Positions 49,701 through 62,296 are shown, numbered from the stretch's first letter. The stretch: 64,000 nt of DNA from Bimastos eiseni (GCA_959347315.1 OY365819.1:22090589-22154588), one strand, 5' to 3'. Notes: generated by a model from the sequence alone, not told the origin. Program-made: numbers and translations.

Positions 49701-52700
49701 CTTCCACTGCTTGAAACGTCACTGCTTTCACTGTGTCTTCTACTGTTTGGTACATCCTTGTTATCTCTGTTTCTTCTACTGTTTGATTGGTCACTGCTCT
49801 CTCTGTGTCATCTACTGTTTTATACGTCTTTGCTATCTCCGTGTCTTAAACTGTTTGATTGGTCACTGCTCTCTCTGTGTCATCTACTCTTTGATACGTC
49901 ACTGCTCTCTCTGTTTCCTCTACTGTTTTCTTTGTGTTTGTTCTACTGTTTGAAACGTCACTGTTTTCTCCGTGTGTCTTTCACTGTTTGATTGGTCATT
50001 GCTCTCTCTTTGTCTTCTACTGTTTGATACGTCACTGCTCTCTCTTTGTCTTCCACGGCTTGATACGTCACTGCTCTCTCTGTGTCTACTTTTTTTGATT
50101 CGTAACTGCTCATGCTGTGTCTTCTGCTGTTTCTTACGTCACAGCTCTCGCTCTATGTGTCTTCTACTGTTTGATTGGTCACTGCTGTCTTTGTGTCTTC
50201 TACTGTTTGATACGTCATTGCTCTCTCTGCGTGTCTTCTACTGTTTAATACGTCACTGGTCTCTCTCTTTCTTCCAATGGTTGATACGTCACAGCTCTCT
50301 ATGTGTCTCTTACCGTTTGATACGTAGCTGCTCGATCTCTGTGTCTTCTACTGTTTGATACGTCATCGCTCTCACTGTGTGTCTTTTACTGGATCATACG
50401 TCATTGGTCAATCTCTTTCTTCTACTGTTGGATTGGTCACTGCCCTCTCTGTGCCTTCTACTGTTTGATATATCACGGTTTTTTCTGTGTCTTCTACTGT
50501 ATGATACGTCACTGCTCACTCTGTGTCTTCTACGGTTTGATTCGTCACTGCTCTCTTTGTGTCTTCTGCTGTTTGATACGTCACTGCTCTCTCTGCGTCT
50601 TCTACTGTTTGAAACGTCACTGATCGCTCTCTTTCTACTACTGTTTGATACGTCACAGCTCTCTCATTGTCTTTTACGGTTTGATTGGTCATTGCTCACT
50701 CTGTGTGTCTTCTTGTGTATGACACGTCACTGGTCTCTGTGTCTTCCACTGTTTGATACGTCTTTGCTCTCTCTGTGTCTTCTACGGTATGATTGGTCAC
50801 CGCTCCCTCTGTGTCTTCTACTGTTCGATACGTCTTTGCTATCTCTGTGTCTTCTACTGTTTGATTGGTCACTGCTCTCTCTGTGTTTCTTATACTTTTT
50901 GTTGCGTCACAGATCTCTCATTTTTCTTTGCTGTTTAAACCGTCACTGTTTTCTCTGTGTGTCTTCTACTGTTTGATTGGTCACTGCTCTCTCTGTGTCT
51001 TCTAATGTTTGACACGTCACTGCTCGCACTCTTTCTTCTACTGTTTGATACGTGACAGCTCTCTCATTGTCTTTTACGGTTTGATTGGTCATTGCTCACT
51101 CTGTGTGTCTTCTACTGTACGATGCGTCACTGGTCTGTTTCCTTCTGCTCTCTGTGTCTTCTACTGATTGATTGGTCAATGCTCTCTTTGTGTCTTTGAT
51201 ACGTTATTTCTCTCTCTGTGTCGTCTACTGTTTGACACGTCATTGCTTCCTCTGTGGGTCTGCTACTGTATAATACGTCACTGGTCTGTCTCTTTCTTCT
51301 ACTATTTGATACGTCACAGCTCTTTCTGTGTCTTCTACTGTTTGATACGTCACCGCTCTCTCTGTGGTTTTTTCGACGGTTTAATACATCAATGCCCGCT
51401 CTCTTTGTCTTCTACTGTAGCATACGTCACTGGTCTCTCTGTGTTTTCTACTGTTTCATACGTCTCTGGTCTCTCTCTATGTTTTCGACTGTTTGATACG
51501 TCACAGCTCTCTCTGTGTCTTCTACTGTTTGATACGTCACAGCTCTCTCTGTGTCTTCTACTGTTTGCTACGTCATCGCTCTCTCTGTGTGTCTTTAACC
51601 GAATGATACGTAACTGGTCACTCCCTTTCTTCTACTGTTTGATACGTCACTGCTCTCTCTCTGTGTCTTCTACTGTTTGATGCGTCGCTGCTCACTCTGT
51701 GTCTTCTACTGTTTGATACGTCACTGCTCTCTCTGTGTCTTTTACTGTTTGATATATCACTGTTTTCTCTGTGTCTGCAACTGTTTGATACGTCACTGCT
51801 CTCTCTGTGTCTTCTACTGTTTGCTACGTCATCGCTCTCTCTTTGTGTCTTTTACCGAATGATACGTCACTGGTCACTTCCTTTCTTCTACTGTTTGATA
51901 CGTACTGCTCTATGTGTGTGTCTTCTACTGTTTGATTGGTCACTGCTCTCTCTGTGCGTTTTATGCTTTTTGTTGCGTCACTGCTCTCTCTTTTTCCTTT
52001 ACTGTTTGAAACGTCACTGTTTTCTCTGTGTGTCTTTCACTGTTTGATTGGTCACTGCTCTCTCTGTGTCTTCTACTGTTTGATACGTCACTACTCGTTC
52101 TCTGAGTCTTCCACTGTTTGATACGTCACTGCTCTCTCTGTGTCAGCTAATGTTTGATTGGTCACGGCTCTCTCTGTGTCTTCTACTGTTTGATACGTCA
52201 CTGCTCGCTCTCTTTATTCTACTGTTTGATACGTTGTCTTTTGCGGTTTGAATGGTCGTTGCTCACTCTGTGTGTCTTCTACTGTATGTTACGTCACTGG
52301 TCTCTCTCCTTCTGCTCTCTTTGTCTTTTACTGTTTGATTGGTCAATGCTCTCTCTGTGTCTTCCACTGTTTGATACGTCTTTGCTCTCTGTGTGTCTTC
52401 TACGGTTTGATTGGTCACTGCTCCCTCTGTGTCTTCCACTCTTTGATACGTCACTTCTCTGTCTTCTACTGATTGATACGTTTTTGCAAACTCTGTGTCT
52501 TCTAGTGCTTGATTGGTCACTGCTCTCTCTGTGTCATCTACTGTTTGATACGTCACTGCTCTCTCTGTGTCTTCTTTTTTTTATACGTAACTGCTGTCTG
52601 TGTCTGTTTGTTACGTCACTTCTCTCGCTCTATGTGTCTTCTACTGTTTCATTCGTCACAGCTCTCGCTTTGTCTTTTACTGTTTGATTGGTCAATGCTC

Positions 52701-53423
52701 TCTCTGTGTCTTCCACTGTTTGATACGTCTTTGCTCTCTCTGTGTCATCCACTGTTCGTCACTGCTCTCTGTGTGTCTACTTTTTTTGATGCGTAACTGC
52801 TCTCTCTGTTTCTTCTACTGTTTGTAACATCACTTCTCTCGCTCTACGTGTCTTCTACTGTTTGACACGTCTTTGCTCTCTTTGTGTCACCTACTGTCTG
52901 ATACGTGACTGCTCTATCTGTGTCGTCTACTCTTTGATACGTCTTTGCTCACTCTGTGTCTTCTACTGTTTGATTGGTCACAGCTGTCTCTGTGTCTTCC
53001 ACTCCTTGATACGTCACTGCTCTCACTGTGTCTTCTACTGTTTGGTACGTCTTTGTTATCTCTGTGTCTTCAACTGTTTGATTGGTCACTGCTCTCTCTG
53101 TGTCATCTACTCTTTGATACGTCACTGCTCTCTCTGTTTCCTCTACTGTTTGAAACGTCACTGTTTTCTCTGTGTTTGTTCTACATTTTGATTGGTCACT
53201 GCTCTCTCTGTGTCTTCTACTGTTTGATACGTCACTACTCTTTCTCTGTGTCTTCCACTGTTTGATTGGTCACTGCTCTCTCTGTGTGTCTTCTACTGTT
53301 TGATGCGTTGCTGCTCACTCTGTGTCTTCCACTGTTTGATTGGTCTCAGCTCTCTCTGTTTCTTCTACTGTTTGATTCGTCGCTGCCCTCCCTGTGTCTT
53401 CCTCTGTTTGACTGGTCACTGCA

Positions 53424-54519
53424 TGTAGCGATGTTCCTATTAAAACCCACATTTGCTTTGTATTATTAACATTATAATATGCAGTCAATGTTAATTAGTT
53501 TAAATTAATTCAGAGGTAATTAATGCTATCCTAGAAATATAATGTAAAGGCGCTATAAGATTAAATTAGAGCCCTTAGTAACAGTGTTGTTGTGGAGATC
53601 TGGTCGTTGGCAATTTGACATTCAGGAGGCAATGTTAAAGGGTCTGATTTTGGTCATCGGTCGTCTGCTGGGGATTGTACGGCGGAAATGCGTTATCCGG
53701 GCTGCGAGAGTTTGCAATAAGATGTTCAGTATTGCTGGTGCTGTGAGAAAGTCAACACGTAATTCTCAAGTTGCGAACTCTGAAAGACGTTTTAGGAGTT
53801 CGGACAGTTATTTGATCCAGGTTCGTCTAGAACTGCTGAGGTGTGAGAATGGTGTAGTGGCGAGCAGTACTGTGATCGTCGAGTAATGATGGATGTTTTC
53901 TCCGTGTGTAATCAGGAGTTATTTTCGTTCTCGAACTATCGGTCATGAGCGGTGGAATGCAGAAACTCTTTTCACGTTAATATAGATGGACTGAAAGATT
54001 AATATCAGCATCTATAGTGTGTCTCTTCTGATATACTTGTCAACGGAATCGAGGCAACGCAAGTATCACATTAAGTCCGCTTCATCATTCGGACGTGACG
54101 AGTGCGAGTGGAGGACGGCACAGAAACATTTGAGGTGAAGAGGCTAGAGGCAACAATCATCCGAGAAGAAGCAATCGACAGAATTTATACAAAGAAAGAA
54201 TCCAAATGAACACTACAGAAATACACTGCAGATCTGCTCCATTCCCGTGGGAGGTAGATATCTGACTTAAGAAGCGCTATTAGCTAATCTAGGCTGGCTA
54301 GGTAGTCATAAGTTAGATTAGTTCATAATCAATCTATATCTTAGAATTCTATTTAAATATTTTGCTGATTTTGACTGTTTTTGCAATATAATTGACGATG
54401 AAAGTTTGCAGTAGTTATTGATTAATTAATACTCAATTGAACTCATGAATATGTATATGAAGAGGCATGATGGCCTAACCAAGGCAGAATAAGTTGAACT
54501 GTGTATATGCATCGTTACA
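53424..54519. mobile_element. Solo LTR, 1,096 bp, inside the array
   Basis: Starts TGTAGCGATG and ends CATCGTTACA. It is flanked by an exact 5-bp duplication CTGCA (53419-53423 and 54520-54524), and removing it restores a continuous 36-bp repeat. TG...CA ends plus a 5-bp duplication are LTR-retrotransposon hallmarks, and no internal domain or second LTR is present. A 300-base frame at 53584-53886 has no recognisable family. A DNA transposon with a 10-bp imperfect TIR is the alternative. Confidence 0.8.
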
Positions 54520-54740
54520 CTGCACTCTCCGTGTCTTCTACTGGTTGATATGTCACTACTCTCTCTCTGTGTCTTCTACTGTTTGATGCGTCTTTGCTCT
54601 CTATGTGTCTTCTACTCTTTGATTGGTCACTGCTCTCTCTGTGTCTTCTACTGTTTGATACGTCTTTGCTCTCTATGTGTCTTCTACTCTTTGATTGGTC
54701 ACTGCTCTCTCTGTGTCTTCTACTGTTTGATACGTCTTTG

Positions 54741-55824
54741 CTCTCTCTGTGTCTTCTACTGTTTGATTGGTCACTGCTCTCTTTGTGTCTTCAACAGTTT
54801 AATACGTCACTGCTCTCGCTGTATGTGTCTTCTACTGTTTGATTGGTCACTGCTCTCTCTGTGTCTTCTACTGTTTAATACGTCACTGGTCTCTCTCTCT
54901 TTCTTCTAATGTTTGATACGACACAGCTCCTCTCTGTGTCTTCCACTGTTTGATGCGTCTTTGCTCTCTATGTGTCTTCTACTCTTTGATTGGTCACTGC
55001 TCTCTCTGTGTCTTCTACTGTTTGATACGTCTTTGCTCTCTATGTGTCTTCTACTCTTTGATTGGTCACTGCTCTCTCTGTGTCTTCTACTGTTTGATAC
55101 GTCTTTGCTCTCTCTGTGTCTTCTACTGTTTGATTGGTCACTGCTCTCTTTGTGTCTTCAACAGTTTAATACGTCACTGCTCTCGCTGTATGTGTCTTCT
55201 ACTGTTTGATTGGTCACTGCTCTCTCTGTGTCTTCTACTGTTTAATACGTCACTGGTCTCTCTCTCTTTCTTCTAATGTTTGATACGACACAGCTCCTCT
55301 CTGTGTCTTCCACTGTTTGATACGTCATTGCTCTCTCCGTGTGACTTCTACTGTTTAATACGTCATTGGTCTCTCTCTTTCTTCTACTGTTTGATTGGTC
55401 ACTGCTCTCTCTCTGTGTCTCCTACTGTTTATACATCATTGCTCTCTCTCTGTGTCTTCTACTGTTTGTTACGTCACTGCTCTCGCTCTGTGTGTCTTCT
55501 ACTGTTTGATTGGTCACTGCTGTCTCTGTGTCTTCTACGGTTTAATACGTCACTGCTCTCTGTGTGTCTTCTACTGTTTGATACGTCATTGCTCTCTCTG
55601 TGTGTCTTCTACTGTTTAATACGTCACTGGTCACTCTCTATCTTCTACTGTTTGATACGTCACAGCACGCTTGGTGTTTTTTGCTATTTGATTGGTCATT
55701 GCTCACTGTGTCTGTCTTCTACTGTATGATACGTCACTGGTCTCTCTCCTTCTGCTCTCTCTGTCTTTTACTGTTTGATTGGTCAATGCTCTCTCTGTGT
55801 CTTCCACTATTTGATACGTTATTT
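54741..55824. repeat. 1,084-bp higher-order unit, copy 1
   Basis: Tandemly repeated immediately downstream at 55825-56908 with no difference noticed. Shares frames, rare variants (CTTGGTGTTTTTTGCTATTT) and indels at offset 1,084. Confidence 0.93.
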
Positions 55825-56908
55825 CTCTCTCTGTGTCTTCTACTGTTTGATTGGTCACTGCTCTCTTTGTGTCTTCAACAGTTTAATACGTCACTGCTCT
55901 CGCTGTATGTGTCTTCTACTGTTTGATTGGTCACTGCTCTCTCTGTGTCTTCTACTGTTTAATACGTCACTGGTCTCTCTCTCTTTCTTCTAATGTTTGA
56001 TACGACACAGCTCCTCTCTGTGTCTTCCACTGTTTGATGCGTCTTTGCTCTCTATGTGTCTTCTACTCTTTGATTGGTCACTGCTCTCTCTGTGTCTTCT
56101 ACTGTTTGATACGTCTTTGCTCTCTATGTGTCTTCTACTCTTTGATTGGTCACTGCTCTCTCTGTGTCTTCTACTGTTTGATACGTCTTTGCTCTCTCTG
56201 TGTCTTCTACTGTTTGATTGGTCACTGCTCTCTTTGTGTCTTCAACAGTTTAATACGTCACTGCTCTCGCTGTATGTGTCTTCTACTGTTTGATTGGTCA
56301 CTGCTCTCTCTGTGTCTTCTACTGTTTAATACGTCACTGGTCTCTCTCTCTTTCTTCTAATGTTTGATACGACACAGCTCCTCTCTGTGTCTTCCACTGT
56401 TTGATACGTCATTGCTCTCTCCGTGTGACTTCTACTGTTTAATACGTCATTGGTCTCTCTCTTTCTTCTACTGTTTGATTGGTCACTGCTCTCTCTCTGT
56501 GTCTCCTACTGTTTATACATCATTGCTCTCTCTCTGTGTCTTCTACTGTTTGTTACGTCACTGCTCTCGCTCTGTGTGTCTTCTACTGTTTGATTGGTCA
56601 CTGCTGTCTCTGTGTCTTCTACGGTTTAATACGTCACTGCTCTCTGTGTGTCTTCTACTGTTTGATACGTCATTGCTCTCTCTGTGTGTCTTCTACTGTT
56701 TAATACGTCACTGGTCACTCTCTATCTTCTACTGTTTGATACGTCACAGCACGCTTGGTGTTTTTTGCTATTTGATTGGTCATTGCTCACTGTGTCTGTC
56801 TTCTACTGTATGATACGTCACTGGTCTCTCTCCTTCTGCTCTCTCTGTCTTTTACTGTTTGATTGGTCAATGCTCTCTCTGTGTCTTCCACTATTTGATA
56901 CGTTATTT
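55825..56908. repeat. 1,084-bp higher-order unit, copy 2
   Basis: Tandem copy of 54741-55824. Similarity ends near 56925, where CGTCTACTGTTTGACACG replaces CTTCTACTGTTTGATTGG. Confidence 0.93.
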
Positions 56909-57462
56909 CTCTCTCTGTGTCGTCTACTGTTTGACACGTCATTGCTCTCTCTGTGGGTCTTCTACTGTATGATGCGTCACTGGTCTCTCTTTCTTCTAAT
57001 GTTTGATTCGTCACACCTCTTTCTGTGTCTTCGACGGTTTAATACGTCGCTGCCCGCTCTCTTAGTCTTCTACTGTTTGATACGTCACATCTCTCTCTGT
57101 GTGTCTTCTACTGTAGCATACGTCACTGGTCTCTCTGTGTTCTACTGTCTGATTCGTCACGGCATCCTTGGTTTCTTATGCTATTTGATTGGTCATTGCT
57201 CAGTCTGTGTGTCTTCTACTGTATGATACGTCACTGGTCTCTTTCTTTCTACTAATGTTTGATACGTCACAGCTCTCTGTGTCTCTTACTGTTTGATTGG
57301 TCACTGCTCTCTCTGTGTTTTCTTCTGTTTAATACGTCTCTACTCTCTCTCTGTGTCTTCTACTGTTTGATACGTCATCGCTCTCTCTGTGTGTCTTTTA
57401 CCGAATGATACGTCACTGGTCTTTCCCTTTCTTCTACTGTTTGATGCGTCGCTGCTCTCTCT

Positions 57463-57950
57463 GTCAACCAGATCTGCAAAGCTGAGGAAGGGGTCCATGC
57501 AGATAGGCAGTAACATGTGGAGCTTAGTTATTGATTGATTGGGGACATGTAATTAGAACATGATGAGAGTATGAATGCAGAGAGTACAAGTTAAAGCCAT
57601 AATACTATTCTGAATTTAGAAGCTAAGTACAAGCCATAACCTTATTCTGAAAACTTGATTTTCTGCATTCGATGCCTTTGTTGTTCTCTGGAAAACAGAA
57701 GAGCTGTTGATTGCTAGTAGAACATACTTCTTGGAACCAAAACTAGGCAACTGTTGTCCATACATTTATGCAGTTAAAAGTGTGGCTAATATTGTTCATA
57801 TACATGTATAAATGTACCGACATGTATGTATGTCTTCATGTACCGACATGTATGTAAGTCTGCATGGATAATATATATAAAATAGTAATATGTCAGAATG
57901 TTTTTATGTAAGCCTATACAAGCATGTATATGCTTACTCTTGATTGTATC
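57463..57950. other. Array-LINE junction region
   Basis: Non-repeat sequence after the array. Contains a fragment of AT-rich unit A (57875-57905) and GTATGTATGTC-type short repeats. No gene seen. Confidence 0.5.
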
Positions 57951-57954
57951 AAGC

Positions 57955-60725
57955 GTGACATCGCTCCTGAAGGCTTCTCTGTTCTGCATGTTCATCGGCA
58001 TGGATCCTCAGGTCGCTCAGTGTCTGGCGGGATCTCGCTCTTATCTACAGGTCCACGTTAGAGGTCAGCGTACATCTTCAATCCTCAAGGCTCTGCACTT
58101 CCCCGTTTGAACTTCAACTAGTTCGTTTGGGTAGATCATCTTCATCTATAACTATTGGAAACATCTACCGCCCACCAGGTGCAATATGAGATTTCTACAA
58201 CGACCTCGCCAACCTAATTTCATCCATTTGTGTTGAGGCTGGTGAAAGACTTGTGCTCTGTGGAGATCTTAATTGCTTTGGATCTGGAGGTCGAATACTG
58301 GCCGATACCTTCGATACCTACCGTCTCTGCCAGTATGTTGAAATCCCTACCCGAGGAGATACAATCTTAGACGTTCTAGCAGCCGATGATCGAACAACAG
58401 TCTATGACACGCACGTGAACGATGCTGGCCTTATATCGGATCACAAATTAGTACTTTTTAAAATAATGACTTCCATTCATCGCCAACCAAAGCAATAGAC
58501 CCTTTAACACTCAGTGACCTATTCACAGCTCCTGCAAGTAGTGCAAACGATTTTGTAGAACAAATGAAAACAACAGTGTCACTGATATTGGACAAACTCG
58601 CTCTGATTCAGACTTGCTACAGGCGACCATCTAAACCTATTACTAGATGGCTCTCATTTGAAGCATCCCGTGCAAAGAAGGAACGTCGTCGACTTGAAAG
58701 AAAGTGGAGACATTCTGGACTTGATGAGGATAGACAGTGTTATCGTCGACACTGCCGTGTAACAAATAAACTCATAAACGATTCACGACACTCGTATTTT
58801 TGCAGCCAACTTGAAAGTGCTGAGAATCCTCGGGACCGATGGCGCATCGTTCAGCGTCTTCTACACTCAAAGCATAGAAACAACTGCCAACGCTCAGACA
58901 CAGAAAATCAGACTGTGTGCAAATTTTGCAGCATTTTTTGTTAACAAAATTATTGATCTTAAATGTAAAATTGCTAGATGTGCTGCTAATTTAGTGTGGA
59001 GTGACCTGCTGCTTGACTCCGAATTCTCCAGCCCTGCCTTCGATGACAAAGCGTCTTTTTCTTATGCGTACCGTCTGTCACATTCTTTGAAGTCTTTAAT
59101 CTTCTCAAAAGCATGGTTCCTAAATCATCAGCATTGGACTTCATACCTACATCACTCATCGTCTCTTGTTCTGATGTACTCTCTCACCTCATTGCACACC
59201 TGGCCAACCTATCTTTTGCTGAGAGGTGCTTTCCTTCATGCTTCAAATCTGCTTTAGTCACGCCTTTACATAAAAAGCCTGACCTTGACACTAGCAATTT
59301 GTCTAACTTCAGACCTATCTCCAACCTCAATAACATTTCCAAGATCCTTGAGCGTCTTTTTCTTATGCGTATCAAGAGACACATCCCTTCCTCTCCCAAC
59401 TTCAGTCCCTACCAGTCAGCATATCGCAAAGGCTACTCCACTGAAACTGCTCTTGTCTCTACACTGTCTCTACATCTTCTCTATTGACAATGGTAAAGCC
59501 TGCCTCTCTGTGTGTCTTGACCTTAGTGCAGCCTTTGACACTGTAGACCACCAGTTACTCCTGGCAAGACTTGCAAAAAGTTTTGGTGTCTCTGGGACTG
59601 CCTTACACTGGTTAGCTTCATACCTGGTTGAACGCATTCAGCAGGTGGGCATTGGATCTGCTCGGTCGGAGCCCACACTTTGCACTGTTGGAGTGCCACA
59701 AGGATCTGTCCTCGGCCCTTTATTATTTACAGTCTTTACTTCCCCAATCAGTCGTATAGCTAAACACTTTGGAATTCAATTACAACAGTATGCAGATGAT
59801 ACTCAGCTCCATATTGATCTGTCACACACTGATCAGTCTGGTAAACTAAAACTGGAAGAATGCCTCTCATCCATATATGCGTGGTTCTGTTTCAATGGTT
59901 TGGCCATAAACGCAGACAAGTCTGAAGCAATTGTATTTGGCTCATGTCAACGCCTGCGTTCTTTCCCTATGCTCTCTAGCATTGAACTGGCTGGTACTGC
60001 TGTGCCGCTTTCAGACTCTGTTAAAACACTTGGTTACCCTCGACAGCAAGCTCACATTTTGACCTCACATAACAAACCTTTGTAAATCTTGTTTTTACCA
60101 CATCAGGACAATACGTCACATAAGGTCGGCTCTAACACAAAATATTCTGAAACTATAGCCTGCTCACTTGTCTCCTCTCGCCTCGATTATGCTAATTCAC
60201 TTTTTGTCGGTCTTTCAGACCTTGAACTCAAAGGCTTCAACGTATCCAAAATACATTAGCTCGAGTAGTGCTACGTGTCCCACTACGAACATGCTCCTCT
60301 GCCCTACTCCACCAGCTGCATTGGCTCCCTGTTGAATTTAGAATCAAATTTAAGTTAACTTGTTTGACCTACAAAACCATCATCACCAGTACACCTACCT
60401 ATATTCATGCTCTACTAGCTCCTTACATTCCTCCTCGTTGCTTACGATCATCAAGTACAGGTCTTTTAGTTGAACCACGATGCTGAACAGTTATGGGCTC
60501 TCGTGCATTTCATGTCTCTGCTCCTAGGGAATGGAATCGACTGCCACTCTCTCTTCGTAGCTCAAATTCACTTCCTTCCTTCAAAAAGCGACTCAAAACT
60601 CACTATTTCTCTTTGGCTTTCAAGAATTTGGAAATCTAATTGCATCTTCTCCTGGCGACTGACTATCCGCGCCTCAGATTCACATTTAGGTGTGACCTTG
60701 TGCGCGTTACAAATTTAATACTAAT
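57955..60725 (+). mobile_element. CR1/L2-like LINE with mostly open RT
   Basis: Endonuclease part: NIYRPPG, LVLCGDLNCFG, DTILDVLAAD, GLISDHKLVLF (catalytic SDH). Linker: KKERRRLERKWR. RT: PKSSALDFIPTSLI, LVTPLHKKPDLD, NFRPISNLNNISKILER, YQSAYRKGYSTETAL, then after a frameshift near 59480 LDLSAAFDTVDHQLLL, GVPQGSVLGPLLF, QYADDTQLHIDL (59790) and NADKSEAIVFG. C-terminus: SSRLDYANSLFVGL, LHQLHWLPVEFRIKFKL. The 3' end is TGTGCGCGTTACAAATTTAA plus (TAA)n. It has few frameshifts and is the youngest-looking LINE here, though lacking ORF1 and part of the endonuclease. Confidence 0.92.
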
Positions 60726-60968
60726 AATAATGTATGTGTATTGCGAACATGGATCTCATTAATGCGAAATCCACTCTCTGCTCATTCTTCTTGTCCTTTA
60801 AGCAATTCTGATCGACATAATGTTGGCTGTGGACCTAAGCAACAGTTTAACACGTATTAATGATAACGCTTAGCACTTTTACTCCATGTAGGCCTAGATT
60901 AGCTAATAACGAAATCTAACTTTAATGTTACCTATAAAAAATAATAATGAAATTATGATTATTGTGAC
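60726..60968. other. Spacer, nothing recognised
   Basis: AT-rich sequence between the LINE tail and the triplet repeats. Confidence 0.5.
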
Positions 60969-60987
60969 AAAAATGATGATGATGAAT

Positions 60988-61065
<78 letters not shown>

Positions 61066-61510
61066 ATGGTGGTGGTGGTGGTGGTGGTGGTGGTAGGGGC
61101 GGCGGCGGCGAAGATGATGATGACAATGATTATGGTAACGATGATGATGATGATGATGGTGATGATGATTATGATGATGATGATGATGATGATTATGATG
61201 ATTATGATGATGACGATGATGATGATGATGATGATGATGATGGTTGTGGTGGTAGGGGCGGCGGGGGGCGAAGATGATGATGATAATGATGATGGTGGTA
61301 AGGGCGGCAGAGGCGAAGATGATGATGATAATGATGATGGTGGTAAGGGCGGCAGAGGCGAAGATGATGATGATAATGATGATGGTAACGATGATGATGA
61401 CGGGGGTGGTGGCGGTGGCGGCGATGATGATGATGGTGATGATGCTGGGGGTGGTGGTGATGATGATGCTGAGGTGATGATGATGATGATGACGATGATG
61501 ATGCTCACGA
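60969..61510. repeat. (GAT)n/(GGT)n triplet tract
   Basis: Long ATG/GAT repeat with GTG, GGC and GAC variants. Contains two near-identical ~51-base units (GGTAAGGGCGGCAGAGGCGA at 61297 and 61342). Frames in it are repeat artefacts. Confidence 0.95.
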
Positions 61511-61534
61511 CGATAATGATGATAAATTATTGCT

Positions 61535-61642
61535 ATTACTATCATCACCATCATCGTCATCATCATCATCGTCGTCGTCGTCGTCATCATAATCGTCGTC
61601 GTCGTCATCATCATCGTCATTGTCGTCGTCATCATCATCATC
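61535..61642. repeat. (CAT)n/(CGT)n triplet tract
   Basis: ATCATCATCGTCGTCGTCG-type repeats, the complement of the preceding tract. Confidence 0.95.
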
Positions 61643-61888
61643 TCACTTAACTCGTCATAGGCGACAACAACACACGCAAAAACCCGACTACTGGCAGAAA
61701 TGCTACCGATATAATAATAATTATAAGAATTATAATAAATTATATTTAAAAAATAAATTCTAAGATTTATGATATTAATGATAACACAAAGTATAACAAT
61801 AAAATAGTTATAATGTTATTAGTAATAATGACAGCGGTAATATTACTTCAACAATATTAAAACAGATCTAGCTTACAATTTCGTCGTA

Positions 61889-61915
61889 GTAGTAATAATA
61901 ATAATAATAATAGCA

Positions 61916-61956
<41 letters not shown>

Positions 61957-61983
61957 CATCATTATTATAATGATAATAATAAC

Positions 61984-62014
<31 letters not shown>

Positions 62015-62036
62015 GCGACAATAGTAATAATGCTCA
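61889..62036. repeat. (TAA)n and (TTA)n tracts
   Basis: Adjacent AAT and TTA runs that are complementary to each other (61889-61910 against 61915-61958). Confidence 0.95.
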
Positions 62037-62078
62037 AATAGTAATAAGACCCAATTAACTGACTAGTTCGTAGTAGTA

Positions 62079-62296
<218 letters not shown>

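Larger units (their letters stand above)
39205..57462. repeat. Giant 36-bp tandem array (about 17 kb of repeat), interrupted by a solo LTR
   Basis: The consensus 36-mer is GTGTCTTCTACTGTTTGATA followed by CGTCACTGCTCTCTCT. Units fall mainly in two types at the centre: GATACGTCACTG and GATTGGTCACTG, with rarer GATTCGTC, GATGCGTC, GAAACGTC and CTTTG variants. Repeat length divided by 36 gives about 475 units. Thirty-six is a multiple of three and the unit lacks stops in several frames, so long frames appear on both strands: Cys/Leu-rich on plus, and TVEDTERAVTYQ-type 12-residue repeats on minus. These are broken by indels and by a common CAA-to-TAA change on the minus frame, so I do not call a gene. 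It begins after a non-repeat flank at 39204 and ends at 57462. Confidence 0.97.

Noticed and set aside
39195..53265. Plus-strand frames of 100-256 residues reading SLCVFYCLIRHC-type Cys/Leu repeats
   Set aside because: They are the translation of a 36-bp repeat whose length is a multiple of three. All frames shift with indels, and there is no start context, splice pattern or domain.
53584..53886. 100-residue frame as an independent gene
   Set aside because: It lies entirely within the solo LTR, has no recognised family, and its start and end do not correspond to any gene signal.
39205..57462. CRISPR array
   Set aside because: The whole 36-bp period is repeat with no unique spacers, and the genome is eukaryotic with introns.
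60903..61650. Frames of 200-241 residues in the triplet-repeat region
   Set aside because: Poly-Met/Asp/Ile/His runs from GAT/ATG repeats in every frame; no gene evidence.
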